This document shows positions 16,829 to 25,048 of a stretch of 36,953 nt of DNA, piece after piece. Every line of letters begins with the position of its first letter. Position 1 is the stretch's first letter. The stretch comes from Paludibacteraceae bacterium (lineage in GTDB: Bacteria; Bacteroidota; Bacteroidia; Bacteroidales; Paludibacteraceae), in NCBI GenBank assembly GCA_017558065.1, contig JAFYWK010000037.1, positions 1 through 36,953 on the forward strand, given 5' to 3'. A model generated the notes under the pieces. That model ran no database searches. It had not been told where the DNA came from and worked only from the letters and a program-made list of their open reading frames with translations. Both the position numbers and the translations under genes were made by a program.

Positions 16829-17461
16829 ATGCAAAAGATATTCAACATCATATCTCAAACGCTGAGTATCCTGATGCATCCATTGTTCATGCCCACCTAC
16901 GGAATGATCATGTATATGGCTACTATGTACGCTCGTTGGCAAGCACTGCCCACCATATACATATGGGTAGGCATTTTCGGCACATTTGTACTGACAGCGC
17001 TTATTCCCATCGGACTGATAGGCCTACTTTGGAAGCGTGGCAGTATATCTTCATGGCATATTGACAATGCCCACGAACGCACCACACCATACATCTATGC
17101 ACTCATCTGCTTTGGTTTCTGGTGCTATTTTGTAACGGAGGTCATCCAACTGCCTCTCGTTTGGACATGCATAGCGATTGGTGCTACGGTCGCACTTCTC
17201 TTAGTCACCATTATCAATCACTGGTGGAAGATTTCAGCTCACCTCACAGGTATAGGAGGCCTGCTGGGCGGTATATGCAGCATAGCCATGTACTACAGCA
17301 TCTTCCCTATCATACCGATTTGCTGCGTATTAGCATTATCGCTACTCGTGATGTACGCACGCCTTCATCTCAATGCGCACACGCCATTGCAAGTCGTCTG
17401 CGGCTACCTATTAGGCACCCTCTGTACGTTTATTCCTAACCTCATCATCTATCATGCGTAA
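16829..17461 (+). CDS. PAP2-like integral membrane protein
   Basis: 210 residues with about six membrane helices. The C-terminal half resembles PAP2 phosphatases: KISAHLTGIGG in the place of the PSGH motif and ARLHLNAHTPLQVVCGYLLG in the place of SRxxxxxHxxxD. The catalytic-triad Asp is Gln here and the first motif (KxxxxxxRP) is not clear, so hydrolase activity is uncertain. A membrane lipid or undecaprenyl-phosphate role would be typical for the fold. It starts 5 nt after rpoN and overlaps the next gene by 8 nt. Confidence 0.7.
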   Translation: MQKIFNIISQTLSILMHPLFMPTYGMIMYMATMYARWQALPTIYIWVGIFGTFVLTALIPIGLIGLLWKRGSISSWHIDNAHERTTPYIYALICFGFWCYFVTEVIQLPLVWTCIAIGATVALLLVTIINHWWKISAHLTGIGGLLGGICSIAMYYSIFPIIPICCVLALSLLVMYARLHLNAHTPLQVVCGYLLGTLCTFIPNLIIYHA

Positions 17462-18455
17462 ATACCTATTTGCCATATTACTATCTATCTTTACCCTTCA
17501 GGGTATAGCCCAAGCGTTTACTCAACCCATTGCATTGAGTGAAGAGGCCAAAATCTACCTGCTCACCTGCACGCCCGGAACAGAAGTGTGGTCTAAATAC
17601 GGACACACAGGCATACGCGTGTGCGATCCCATGAGAAAGATGGATATTGTCTTCAATTATGGCATCTTCTCCCTCATGGAAAAGGGATTTTATCTGAAAT
17701 TCATTCAGGGCGAGACCTACTACCAGTTAGGCATTGAGTCCTACTCCTATTTCGTAAAGTTCTACAGCTCTATCGGACGAAAAACTTATCTACAAGAGCT
17801 CAATCTCACGCAAGCGCAGAAGCAAAGCGTATTTGATGCCTTGCTCATCAATTATCAACCCGAAAATCGTTATTACCTATATAATTTTGTATTTGACAAC
17901 TGCGCTACGCGCCCTTATCACTTACTCAAGAACGCCTTGCAGGACACGATTATTTCTTCCTACCAAGGCTATCTGAACCAACCATTTCGTTCTACCATCA
18001 CCCATTATACAGGTCCCTATTCATGGGTGGACTTAGGCATCAATCTTGTTTTCGGCACCAAAGCCGACCAGCCTATGAGCAACGAGCAACGGTTGTTCTT
18101 GCCCGAAGAACTGATGTTCTATCTGTCTGAGGCACACCTCACCGATGGCACGCCATTGGTCGTTCGCGAAAACATCGCTCCATTCCAAGTGGCACCCGTA
18201 CCTTGGTATGCCGACTGCCGACTGGGGTTGGCACTCTTTGCTTTATGCATGATCATCATTAGTTGGTGGGATAGAAAACGCCATAAACTATCCTGGTGGA
18301 TTGACGCCATACTGGGTATCGTTTATCTTATTCTGCTGACTATTGTTATATTCCTCACATTCTTTTCTGTACATCCGTTGGTTGGTTTCAGCTGGCGACT
18401 TATTATTTTACCTCTCATTCATTTATGCGCTCGACTCATTTATTGGCTACGTTGA
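17454..18455 (+). CDS. DUF4105 protein, probable lipoprotein N-acyltransferase (Lnb-like)
   Basis: 333 residues: signal peptide (about 1-20), a periplasmic DUF4105 domain with WSKYGHTGIRV (His at about 51) and FVFDNCATRP (Cys about 150) as probable catalytic His and Cys, and C-terminal membrane helices (about 255-333). The DUF4105 family has, to my recollection, recently been linked to N-acylation of lipoproteins in Bacteroides (named Lnb); that assignment for this gene is by family resemblance only. Overlaps the upstream PAP2-like gene and, by 31 nt, the downstream gene. Confidence 0.75.
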   Translation: MRKYLFAILLSIFTLQGIAQAFTQPIALSEEAKIYLLTCTPGTEVWSKYGHTGIRVCDPMRKMDIVFNYGIFSLMEKGFYLKFIQGETYYQLGIESYSYFVKFYSSIGRKTYLQELNLTQAQKQSVFDALLINYQPENRYYLYNFVFDNCATRPYHLLKNALQDTIISSYQGYLNQPFRSTITHYTGPYSWVDLGINLVFGTKADQPMSNEQRLFLPEELMFYLSEAHLTDGTPLVVRENIAPFQVAPVPWYADCRLGLALFALCMIIISWWDRKRHKLSWWIDAILGIVYLILLTIVIFLTFFSVHPLVGFSWRLIILPLIHLCARLIYWLR

Positions 18456-19906
18456 TAGCTCTTGTTTTGGTATTCTTTCCCGTATCATTGTCTGCCACAC
18501 AACCTCGTTTGACAGTTGTGGTGGTGGTGGACGGTATGACGCAAGACAATCTCACCAAACTCCGTCCTTACTGGTCGGCTGGTGGCTTACGCACGATGAG
18601 CGAAGAGGCGTTCCAAACCACCATAGCTTTCCCACATATTGTTAATGGAGGACAGGAGACCACTGCCACCCTGATGACGGGCACTACCCCGTCGCGCCAT
18701 GGCATGATGAGCGATCAATCCTTCAATCGCACTTATCGCACTATCAACTACACGCTTTTTGACGACCAGTCATCGGGCATCGGAACCTCGCTACAACTAT
18801 CCCCCCGCGCTATCGCCACCTCCACTATCACAGACGAATGGCGTATTCAGCAAGGCACACAAGCCAAGATTTATGCCATTGGCTTACAGCCACAGGCCAC
18901 TATTCTAATGGCTGGTCATGCTGCCAATGCATGCTGCTGGCTGGATGCTAATAACCTGAAATGGGCTACTACCTCTTTCTATTCAGAGGGATTACCTGCT
19001 GCCGCTGACGCCATGAACATGAGTGGCAGAATCAGCACATTATCCGAGAAGACATGGGCCCCTCGTCTGGATATATCCATGTACACTTCGCCTACCAAGG
19101 ACGAGCGCAGACGCCTCTTCAGCTATATTCCCAAGAAGGACCTACTGCATACGCCCGCAGCCAATACACTCGTCATTGAGATGGCGTTAGGTATGCAACA
19201 AACAGAGAAGTTAGGCGAGGACAACATACCCGACTTACTCCTATTGCAACTCACCACCATCTCGCCCAAAGCGCCATCCGATGCGATTGCTACCGCCGAA
19301 CAGGAAGATATGTATCTAGGAATCAATCAGGATCTGGGGTTCCTGATGGAACAACTCAACCACCGCATCGGCAAAACCAATTATCAATTGCTGGTGGTGG
19401 GTCGCCCCATGAAAGGATACTCCGCACAAGCATACGATATGGCGGGCATTGCCATTCAACATTTCAATATCGACCGCGCCGCAGCACTCACAAGCACCTA
19501 TCTAATGGCTATCTATGGCCACGAGCGATGGGTGGACGGTGGTTATGGTCCGTTCATCTACCTCAACCGCACACTCATTGAGCAGAAACGCCTATCATTA
19601 GAAACCATCCAGCGACAGGTGGCTAACTTCATCATGGATTTTGAGGGAGTACAAGTGGCATACCCTATCCACGAAGCCATACGCTCCGAGTATAGCCATT
19701 CGGTTTATCGCAAACAGGCAGGAGATGTGTTCTTCCAATTGCAAGACCATTGGGTGCTGGACACCAACGAAAATACGCAATATGACCATGTCATTCAATC
19801 TGCCCCCACAGCCCCCTTATTGCTATGGTCAGCCACCCTACGCACTTTCCCTGAAAAGGAATTAGATGCAACAGATGTCAAATCGCTTATAATCAACAAC
19901 AAATAA
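18425..19906 (+). CDS. Alkaline-phosphatase-superfamily protein with degenerate active site
   Basis: 493 residues with a signal peptide (about 1-24). The fold is recognised from VVVVVDGM (first metal-binding Asp kept), TATLMTGTTPSRHGM, ILMAGHAANACCW and IYLNRTLIEQK, all typical of PafA/type I phosphodiesterase relatives in Bacteroidetes. But the nucleophile segment, normally TGPGHA or similar, reads GGQETTA, the usual metal-binding DxxGH reads as part of LTTISPKAP, and the usual DHG reads GRP. By eye, several metal ligands and the nucleophile are missing, suggesting a pseudoenzyme or binding protein in the periplasm. It starts inside the previous gene, so expression is probably coupled. Confidence 0.8.
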   Translation: MRSTHLLATLIALVLVFFPVSLSATQPRLTVVVVVDGMTQDNLTKLRPYWSAGGLRTMSEEAFQTTIAFPHIVNGGQETTATLMTGTTPSRHGMMSDQSFNRTYRTINYTLFDDQSSGIGTSLQLSPRAIATSTITDEWRIQQGTQAKIYAIGLQPQATILMAGHAANACCWLDANNLKWATTSFYSEGLPAAADAMNMSGRISTLSEKTWAPRLDISMYTSPTKDERRRLFSYIPKKDLLHTPAANTLVIEMALGMQQTEKLGEDNIPDLLLLQLTTISPKAPSDAIATAEQEDMYLGINQDLGFLMEQLNHRIGKTNYQLLVVGRPMKGYSAQAYDMAGIAIQHFNIDRAAALTSTYLMAIYGHERWVDGGYGPFIYLNRTLIEQKRLSLETIQRQVANFIMDFEGVQVAYPIHEAIRSEYSHSVYRKQAGDVFFQLQDHWVLDTNENTQYDHVIQSAPTAPLLLWSATLRTFPEKELDATDVKSLIINNK

Positions 19907-19934
19907 AATAGTAACTTATCAAATAGTAAATAAC

Positions 19935-20348
19935 ATGATTTTCTACGAAATTAAAATCAGTTATACCCGCCAGACTGGCGAGGATAACCCAGCAGCAGTC
20001 AAAGAAACGTATCTGGTAGAAGGACTCACTTGTGCCGATGTAGAGAACCGCTTGATTGAAGACATCAAACCCCTCATATCGGGCGAATGGGAAGTGAAGA
20101 GTTGCAAGCAAGTGCAGTTCTACGACCTTATTCCTAATCCAGAAGGCGATCGCTGGTACAAAGCGCGTGTAGAGATGATCACCGTAGAGGACAATGGCAA
20201 AGAGACACGCAAGGCAGTAAGTATCTATGTACAAGCAGGCAATGTGACAGAAGCCAACAAGGTCCTTCATCAATCGCTCAGCAACCTTGATTGCGAGGTA
20301 GTTAGCATCACCCGCTCACCCATTTTGGAAGTCCTCCGCGCTGTGTAA
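19935..20348 (+). CDS. DUF4494 protein, unknown function
   Basis: 137-residue cytoplasmic protein of a Bacteroidetes-restricted family (DUF4494). Typical phrases are FYEIKISYTRQTGED, ETYLVEGLTCADVENRLIEDI and DRWYKARVEMITVEDNGKE. No catalytic motif is evident. It is followed after 6 nt by the yggS-like gene, and the two probably share a transcript. Confidence 0.85.
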   Translation: MIFYEIKISYTRQTGEDNPAAVKETYLVEGLTCADVENRLIEDIKPLISGEWEVKSCKQVQFYDLIPNPEGDRWYKARVEMITVEDNGKETRKAVSIYVQAGNVTEANKVLHQSLSNLDCEVVSITRSPILEVLRAV

Positions 20349-20354
20349 TAAGAA

Positions 20355-21074
20355 GTGTTAGACGTTCAGCAAAATATTGCAGCTATTCGCCAACACATTC
20401 CCATTGGCGTTACACTAATTTGCGTCAGCAAATTTCATACGGCTGAGACTATCATGCAGGCGTACGATGCGGGCGAACGAGACTTTGGCGAAAGCAGGGT
20501 GCAAGAGTTGTTGCTCAAGCAGCAGACACTTCCAGCGGATATTCGTTGGCATTTCATCGGGCATCTGCAAACCAATAAAGTGCGCCAGATTGTGCCATTT
20601 GTGCATATGATTCATTCGGTGGATAGTGTGCGTTTGTTGGAAGTCATTAACCGCGAAGCGGAAAAGATCGGTCGCCGTGTGAAGGTGTTGCTGGAGGTGC
20701 ATGTGGCTAAGGAAGATACCAAATCGGGCTTCATGCCAGAAGAAATCTTATCTATAGCCAATAGCGAAGCGTCCTATAGCTCGCTAAGCGAGCGTCCTAT
20801 AGCCATACAGACTCTCTACCCCTGGGTCGAAATCTGCGGTATCATGGGCATGGCAACCAACACCGACGACCAGACGGAGTGGCGCCGCTGCTTCCGCGAG
20901 ATCAAATCCATCGCCAATACCCTATCACCAATAGCCCAACGGGCGTCCCATAGCTCGCAAAGCGAGCGTCCTATCATCAGCATGGGCATGTCCGACGACT
21001 ATCTGGTGGCTATCGAAGAGGGCAGCACCATGGTACGTATTGGTTCATCCATATTCGGCGAAAGACAATACTAA
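20355..21074 (+). CDS. yggS: YggS/PLPBP-family PLP homeostasis protein
   Basis: PLP-binding protein of fold type III that buffers free pyridoxal phosphate. 239 residues. The PLP lysine is K26 in CVSKFH; GERDFGESRVQEL, WHFIGHLQTNK, VHMIHSVD, GIMGMATNT and the C-terminal SMGMSDDY and VRIGSSIFGER are family hallmarks. Start is GTG 20355. Two Ser-rich insertions (residues about 134-152 and 192-206) break otherwise conserved stretches. Both are encoded by copies of a 32-nt palindromic repeat translated in the same frame. The protein still looks complete. Confidence 0.93.
   Translation: MLDVQQNIAAIRQHIPIGVTLICVSKFHTAETIMQAYDAGERDFGESRVQELLLKQQTLPADIRWHFIGHLQTNKVRQIVPFVHMIHSVDSVRLLEVINREAEKIGRRVKVLLEVHVAKEDTKSGFMPEEILSIANSEASYSSLSERPIAIQTLYPWVEICGIMGMATNTDDQTEWRRCFREIKSIANTLSPIAQRASHSSQSERPIISMGMSDDYLVAIEEGSTMVRIGSSIFGERQY
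20754..20812 (+). repeat. Palindromic repeat insertion 1 in yggS
   Basis: Core at 20769-20800 contains the hairpin GCTCGC-taa-GCGAGC flanked by GTCCTATA on one side and GTCCTAT on the other. It is preceded by a degenerate heptad stretch (TATAGCC, AATAGCG). It matches the second copy at 30 of 32 core positions. Confidence 0.85.
20926..20977 (+). repeat. Palindromic repeat insertion 2 in yggS
   Basis: Core at 20943-20974 with hairpin GCTCGC-aaa-GCGAGC. Just upstream is a second small hairpin GCCC-aac-GGGC and the heptads ATCACCA ATAGCCC that also occur in the response-regulator linker. Confidence 0.85.
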
Positions 21075-21080
21075 CCCCTC

Positions 21081-21150
21081 ACAACTCTACACCACTCTAA
21101 ACAACTCTACACAACTCTACACCATTCTAAACAACTCTACACCACCCTAC
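21081..21150 (+). repeat. 10-nt tandem array after yggS
   Basis: Seven 10-nt units: ACAACTCTAC, ACCACTCTAA, ACAACTCTAC twice, ACCATTCTAA, ACAACTCTAC, ACCACCCTAC. The array begins 6 nt after the yggS stop and ends 3 nt before the HAD-gene ATG, so it occupies the whole intercistronic gap. Related units occur at 33281-33330, 33557-33642 and 34931-34960. Confidence 0.9.
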
Positions 21151-21153
21151 ACA

Positions 21154-21756
21154 ATGACAATTATCCTCGATTTAGGCGGAGTGCTCATGCAGCACAATAT
21201 GCCAGAATGTATGGCACGATTTCGTGCAATCTTAGGCGAAGAAGGCATGGCAGAAGTATTGGGCATGAAGTCCAATGCGGAGGGTGTGCCTAATAGTTTG
21301 ATGGATCAGTATGAGTGCGGCTCGGTGAGCACAGATGAGTTTGTGAATGCTATCTTGTCGCGTGCCAAAGCGGGTACTACGGCACAGGAGGTGAAAGACG
21401 CATGGAACGCCATGCACGCAGGTATTCCTGCGGAGCGTATGTCATTGATTCAGAGCTGGAAGGATAAGGGGCATCGTTTGGTGATGTTGAGCAACAACAA
21501 TGCCTTGCATTGGGAAGACATACATCTGAAATACGATTTTTCGATGTTTGACTACATGTTTTCTTCACATTTGGTCCATTGCAACAAACCCAATCGAGGT
21601 ATTTATGAGGTTGTGCATCAGTATCTTGTTGATAATCACTACGAACAGCCCTATCATTTTGTAGATGACTTGCCTGCCAATCGCCACATGGGCGAGGCAT
21701 TTGGTTGGATTACTTATCCCACACTGGATGCACTGAATCAAACCATGCATGAATGA
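21154..21756 (+). CDS. HAD-superfamily hydrolase (YihX-like)
   Basis: 200-residue cytoplasmic HAD phosphatase. Motif I is ILDLGGVLM, in which the second catalytic Asp is Gly, the form seen in YihX-like sugar-phosphate phosphatases. Motif II is MLSNNN, motif III lies around the conserved Lys in CNKPNRGIYE, and motif IV is FVDDLPAN. Substrate unknown. The open frame extends upstream through the 10-nt repeat array, but ATG 21154 gives the correct family start and the array would only add low-complexity residues. Confidence 0.88.
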   Translation: MTIILDLGGVLMQHNMPECMARFRAILGEEGMAEVLGMKSNAEGVPNSLMDQYECGSVSTDEFVNAILSRAKAGTTAQEVKDAWNAMHAGIPAERMSLIQSWKDKGHRLVMLSNNNALHWEDIHLKYDFSMFDYMFSSHLVHCNKPNRGIYEVVHQYLVDNHYEQPYHFVDDLPANRHMGEAFGWITYPTLDALNQTMHE

Positions 21757-21783
21757 TGGATAGATAAAATCGGAATAATAATA

Positions 21784-21817
21784 ATCCGCATAATCGGCAG
21801 TAATCGATTATGCGGAT
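21784..21817. terminator. Strong hairpin between convergent genes
   Basis: A perfect 13-bp stem, ATCCGCATAATCG paired with CGATTATGCGGAT, with an 8-nt loop. It sits between the HAD gene (+) and fcl (-) and is a likely bidirectional transcription end. T-rich flanks are modest. Confidence 0.75.
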
Positions 21818-21900
21818 TTAATTTAGGGGGGTATCATCAAAACCCTAGTGGTAACCGAGTGGTTAGCGAAGAAACCTGTGACTTGACAGACGGCTTTGGC

Positions 21901-22842
21901 TTATCGCTCAGCACGCATTGGATTATTGAGGAAATCATCATACGCCAAGCGGATTCCATCCTCTAACTCGGTACGATATGTCCAGCCCAATGCTTTCGCC
22001 TTTGACACATCCAGCAGTTTGCGTGGCGTACCATTAGGGCGAGTAGTATCCCATTCTATCACACCTTCATAGCCCACCACTTTAGCCACCAACTCCGTCA
22101 GTGCTTTGATAGTCAATTCCTTACCAGAACCTGCATTAACTGTCTCGTTACCCGAATAGTTGTTCATCAAGAACACACACAAGTTTGCCAAATCGTCCAC
22201 ATACAAGAACTCACGTAGTGGCGAACCATCGCCCCAACATGTGACGCGCTCCACCCCATTCTCCTTCGCTTCGTGGAAACGGCGGATCAATGCTGGCAAC
22301 ACATGGCTGTGCTCAGGGTGATAGTTGTCATTAGGACCATACAGGTTGGTTGGCATGACAGAAATATAATACGTTCCATACTGGCGATTCAGGTACTCGC
22401 AGTACTTCAAGCCCGAAATCTTTGCCAAGGCATACGCTTCATTGGTCTTCTCCAGTTCGCTGGTCAGCAGACAACTCTCCTTCATAGGTTGAGGTGCCAA
22501 ACGAGGATAGATACAACTGGAACCCAAGAACAGCAGTTTCTTGCAGCCATTCTGCCATGCAGCATGAATGACATTCATCTCCATGATCATGTTATCGTAC
22601 ATGAAATCTGCCAATGCTGATTGGTTGGCTACAATGCCACCCACCTTAGCTGCTGCCAGAAATACATACTCTGGCTGCTCCGCAGCAAAGAAGTCCTCCA
22701 CTGCCTGCTGACGGCACAAATCCAATTGCGCGTGCGTGCGCGTAATAATATTAGTGTATCCCTGACGCTCCAACTCACGCACAATGGCACTACCCACCAT
22801 GCCTCGATGACCTGCAACGTAAATCTTCGAATTCTTTTCCAT
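21901..22842 (-). CDS. fcl: GDP-L-fucose synthase
   Basis: Epimerase-reductase that turns GDP-4-keto-6-deoxy-mannose into GDP-L-fucose using NADPH. 313 residues. NADP-binding GHRGMVGSA near the N terminus; SSCIYP and the catalytic Tyr/Lys in NEAYALAKISGLKYCE; PTNLYGPNDNYHPEHSHVLPALIRRF and EFLYVDDLA are diagnostic of Fcl/WcaG. It starts 2 nt after gmd. Bacteroidetes use L-fucose in capsules and protein O-glycans. Confidence 0.97.
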   Translation of the reverse strand: MEKNSKIYVAGHRGMVGSAIVRELERQGYTNIITRTHAQLDLCRQQAVEDFFAAEQPEYVFLAAAKVGGIVANQSALADFMYDNMIMEMNVIHAAWQNGCKKLLFLGSSCIYPRLAPQPMKESCLLTSELEKTNEAYALAKISGLKYCEYLNRQYGTYYISVMPTNLYGPNDNYHPEHSHVLPALIRRFHEAKENGVERVTCWGDGSPLREFLYVDDLANLCVFLMNNYSGNETVNAGSGKELTIKALTELVAKVVGYEGVIEWDTTRPNGTPRKLLDVSKAKALGWTYRTELEDGIRLAYDDFLNNPMRAER

Positions 22843-22844
22843 AC

Positions 22845-23948
22845 TTACTTCACTATTCCACGTTCAAGGTATTCGGCGAGGTTCACGCGTGCTTGCTCCG
22901 CCGCGTGGTCAGCTGCCACCTTCTGCATATCGTGGCGCACCATCAAACGAACCAACTCCTCAAAAGTAGTCTTCGATGGATTCCAACCCAATGCTTTCTT
23001 CGCCTTGGTTGGGTCACCCCACAAGTTCACCACATCCGTTGGACGGTAGAAGTCTGGCGATACCTCTACGAGTGTCTTACCAATCAAATGCTCAGGACCT
23101 GCTACGCATACACCTTTCTCATCAGCATCCTCGCCACGGAACTCCAAGGTGATACCCACCTCGCGGAATGCCAAATCGCAGAACTCACGCACAGAGTGCT
23201 GTACGCCTGTCGCTATCACAAAGTCCTCAGGTGTCTCGTGTTGCAAAATCAACCACATACACTCCACATAGTCCTTCGCATAACCCCAGTCGCGCAGCGA
23301 TGAGAGGTTACCCAGATACAATTTATCCTGTTTGCCTTGCGCAATACGAGCTGCCGCCAACGTAATCTTACGTGTCACGAAAGTCTCGCCACGGCGCTCC
23401 GATTCGTGGTTGAACAAGATACCCGAGCAGCAGAACATGTTATATGCCTCTCGATATTCCTTCACAATCCAATAGCCGTACAGTTTTGCCACAGCATAGG
23501 GCGAATATGGGTGGAAAGGTGTGTTCTCGTTTTGTGGTACTTCCTCCACTTTACCATACAACTCCGATGTAGATGCTTGGTAAATGCGGCAAGTGTGGGT
23601 CAATCCACATGCACGCACTGCCTCCAACACGCGCAGCACGCCCGTAGCATCAATATCGGCCGTAAACTCAGGCGAGTCAAACGACACCTGCACATGGCTC
23701 TGAGCTGCCAGATTATAAATCTCATCTGGACGCACCTTGCCGATCACCTGAATCAATCCCATGGAATCAGACATATCGCCATAGTGCAAATGGAAATGTT
23801 CTTTACCTTCGAGATGCGCAATACGCTCGCGATAATCTACCGAACTACGACGGATTATGCCATGCACATCATACCCCTTGTCTAAGAGAAATTCTGCCAA
23901 GTACGAGCCATCTTGACCCGTTACACCTGTGATAAGAGCTGTTTTCAT
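22845..23948 (-). CDS. gmd: GDP-mannose 4,6-dehydratase
   Basis: Makes GDP-4-keto-6-deoxy-mannose from GDP-mannose, the step before Fcl. 367 residues. The N-terminal [72 protein letters not shown] (catalytic Tyr/Lys) and [18 protein letters not shown] are all diagnostic. Complete. It follows the SDR gene by 14 nt on the same strand. Confidence 0.97.
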   Translation of the reverse strand: MKTALITGVTGQDGSYLAEFLLDKGYDVHGIIRRSSVDYRERIAHLEGKEHFHLHYGDMSDSMGLIQVIGKVRPDEIYNLAAQSHVQVSFDSPEFTADIDATGVLRVLEAVRACGLTHTCRIYQASTSELYGKVEEVPQNENTPFHPYSPYAVAKLYGYWIVKEYREAYNMFCCSGILFNHESERRGETFVTRKITLAAARIAQGKQDKLYLGNLSSLRDWGYAKDYVECMWLILQHETPEDFVIATGVQHSVREFCDLAFREVGITLEFRGEDADEKGVCVAGPEHLIGKTLVEVSPDFYRPTDVVNLWGDPTKAKKALGWNPSKTTFEELVRLMVRHDMQKVAADHAAEQARVNLAEYLERGIVK

Positions 23949-23962
23949 ATATTCTGTATATT

Positions 23963-24790
23963 TTATTTCTGGTATTTTCCAATAAATTTCATCACCAAGA
24001 ACACCAACCAGTCGGGCGTGTGCTTGAGCAATGGGGTTGCCAAATGGTTAATCACACCTGGCATGTCCGCTTTCTTGCCACGGAACATCTTCTTGAGTGC
24101 ACGCTTCACCAGTTTCTCTGGCGGGATAGACACGGTGAGGTTCACCGCCAAACGGCGCAGATTAGGTGCCAAACCAAACAATGCTGTATCCACCGCACCA
24201 GGAGTCATCACGGTGATATTCACACCTTTCGGTTTCATTTCGTACCACAACGACTTGGAGAAATTATAGATAAACGCCTTTGTCGCATTATACGATTGAA
24301 TGCCTGGCATCGCCATCCACGCTGACATGGATGACATGTTTAATATATATCCTTTCTTGCGTGACTTGCCACAAATCTTCTGCGTCTGCTCCTCTGCGGT
24401 CAGTTCGCGCTTCATCATCTCTTCGCCAAACAAACGGCAGAGTTTCGCTACCGTAATCATATGCAGATTGAGAATCAAATCAATGCGTTTCATCGATGTC
24501 TCGCAATACGGATTGAAGAAGAACACACCTGCGTTATTGACCAGTATGTCCACCACCAGTTTGTTCTCTTGGCAATATGCAAACAGTTGCTCAGCAGCAT
24601 CTTGCTTTGAGAGGTCCGCATACAGCGCAGTCGTTTTCACGCCGTACTGTGCCGCCAAATCGGCTGCTACGTGTTTCTGTTCTTCCTCTTGATTACTAAC
24701 CAGCAAGAGGTCTGTATGATAATCGCGCGCCAGTTGGGTAGCATATTGCAGTCCTATACCCGATGATGCGCCTGTAACGAGTGCAAGCAT
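23963..24790 (-). CDS. Short-chain dehydrogenase/reductase (candidate hydroxysteroid dehydrogenase)
   Basis: 275-residue classical SDR. Cofactor motif TGASSGIG (6-13), NNAG (about 86-89), catalytic Ser in MSSMSAW and YNATK (Tyr/Lys), then PGAVDT. The C-terminal part is amphipathic and ends in a hydrophobic stretch ([12 protein letters not shown]), possibly membrane-associating. Substrate cannot be told from sequence. Its position downstream of an OYE reductase and a steroid 5-alpha-reductase homologue suggests a 3-hydroxysteroid or bile-acid dehydrogenase role, as an inference. A hairpin array fills the 258-bp gap to the OYE gene. Confidence 0.85.
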   Translation of the reverse strand: MLALVTGASSGIGLQYATQLARDYHTDLLLVSNQEEEQKHVAADLAAQYGVKTTALYADLSKQDAAEQLFAYCQENKLVVDILVNNAGVFFFNPYCETSMKRIDLILNLHMITVAKLCRLFGEEMMKRELTAEEQTQKICGKSRKKGYILNMSSMSAWMAMPGIQSYNATKAFIYNFSKSLWYEMKPKGVNITVMTPGAVDTALFGLAPNLRRLAVNLTVSIPPEKLVKRALKKMFRGKKADMPGVINHLATPLLKHTPDWLVFLVMKFIGKYQK

Positions 24791-24815
24791 ATTTATTGTT
24801 TAAAATTCTTTTAAA

Positions 24816-25042
24816 GGTTGTGTCGCTTCGCGAAGTTGTGCGCCTTCGCGGGTTATGTCGCTTTGCGAAGTTGTGCGCCTTTGGCGGGTTGTGTGCGCTC
24901 CGCGCAGGTTTTGTCGGCTTTGCCGAAGTAACTGCTGCGCAGCAGCCACCACCTCCCGAAGGGACATTACCTCCCGCAGGGACACCACCTCGCCCAACAG
25001 GCGACATCATCTCCCACAGGAACATTACCCACGCGCAGCGTG
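24816..25042. repeat. Hairpin array 1, between OYE and SDR genes
   Basis: About thirteen consecutive small hairpins. In order on the plus strand: TCGC-ttc-GCGA, a damaged CGCC unit, TCGC-ttt-GCGA, CGCC-ttt-GGCG, TGCGC-tcc-GCGCA, TCGGC-ttt-GCCGA, palindrome CTGCTGCGCAGCAG, TCCC-gaa-GGGA, TCCC-gca-GGGA, TCGCC-caaca-GGCGA, TCCC-aca-GGAA, CACGC-gca-GCGTG. Spacers are mostly 7 nt (GTTGTG type on the left, CACCACC or CATTACC on the right). It starts 6 nt after the OYE stop codon in transcript direction and ends about 25 nt before the SDR start. Confidence 0.9.
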
Positions 25043-25048
25043 CATTTC

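Noticed and set aside
21040-21153. Upstream start for the HAD hydrolase
   Set aside because: It would encode the 10-nt repeat array; the HAD motif begins right after ATG 21154.
24816-25042. Protein-coding frames through the hairpin array (Cys/Arg/Leu-rich or REV-rich peptides)
   Set aside because: All six frames are open because of the repeat composition. The same peptides appear at three loci with no start context, and conserved genes flank the array.
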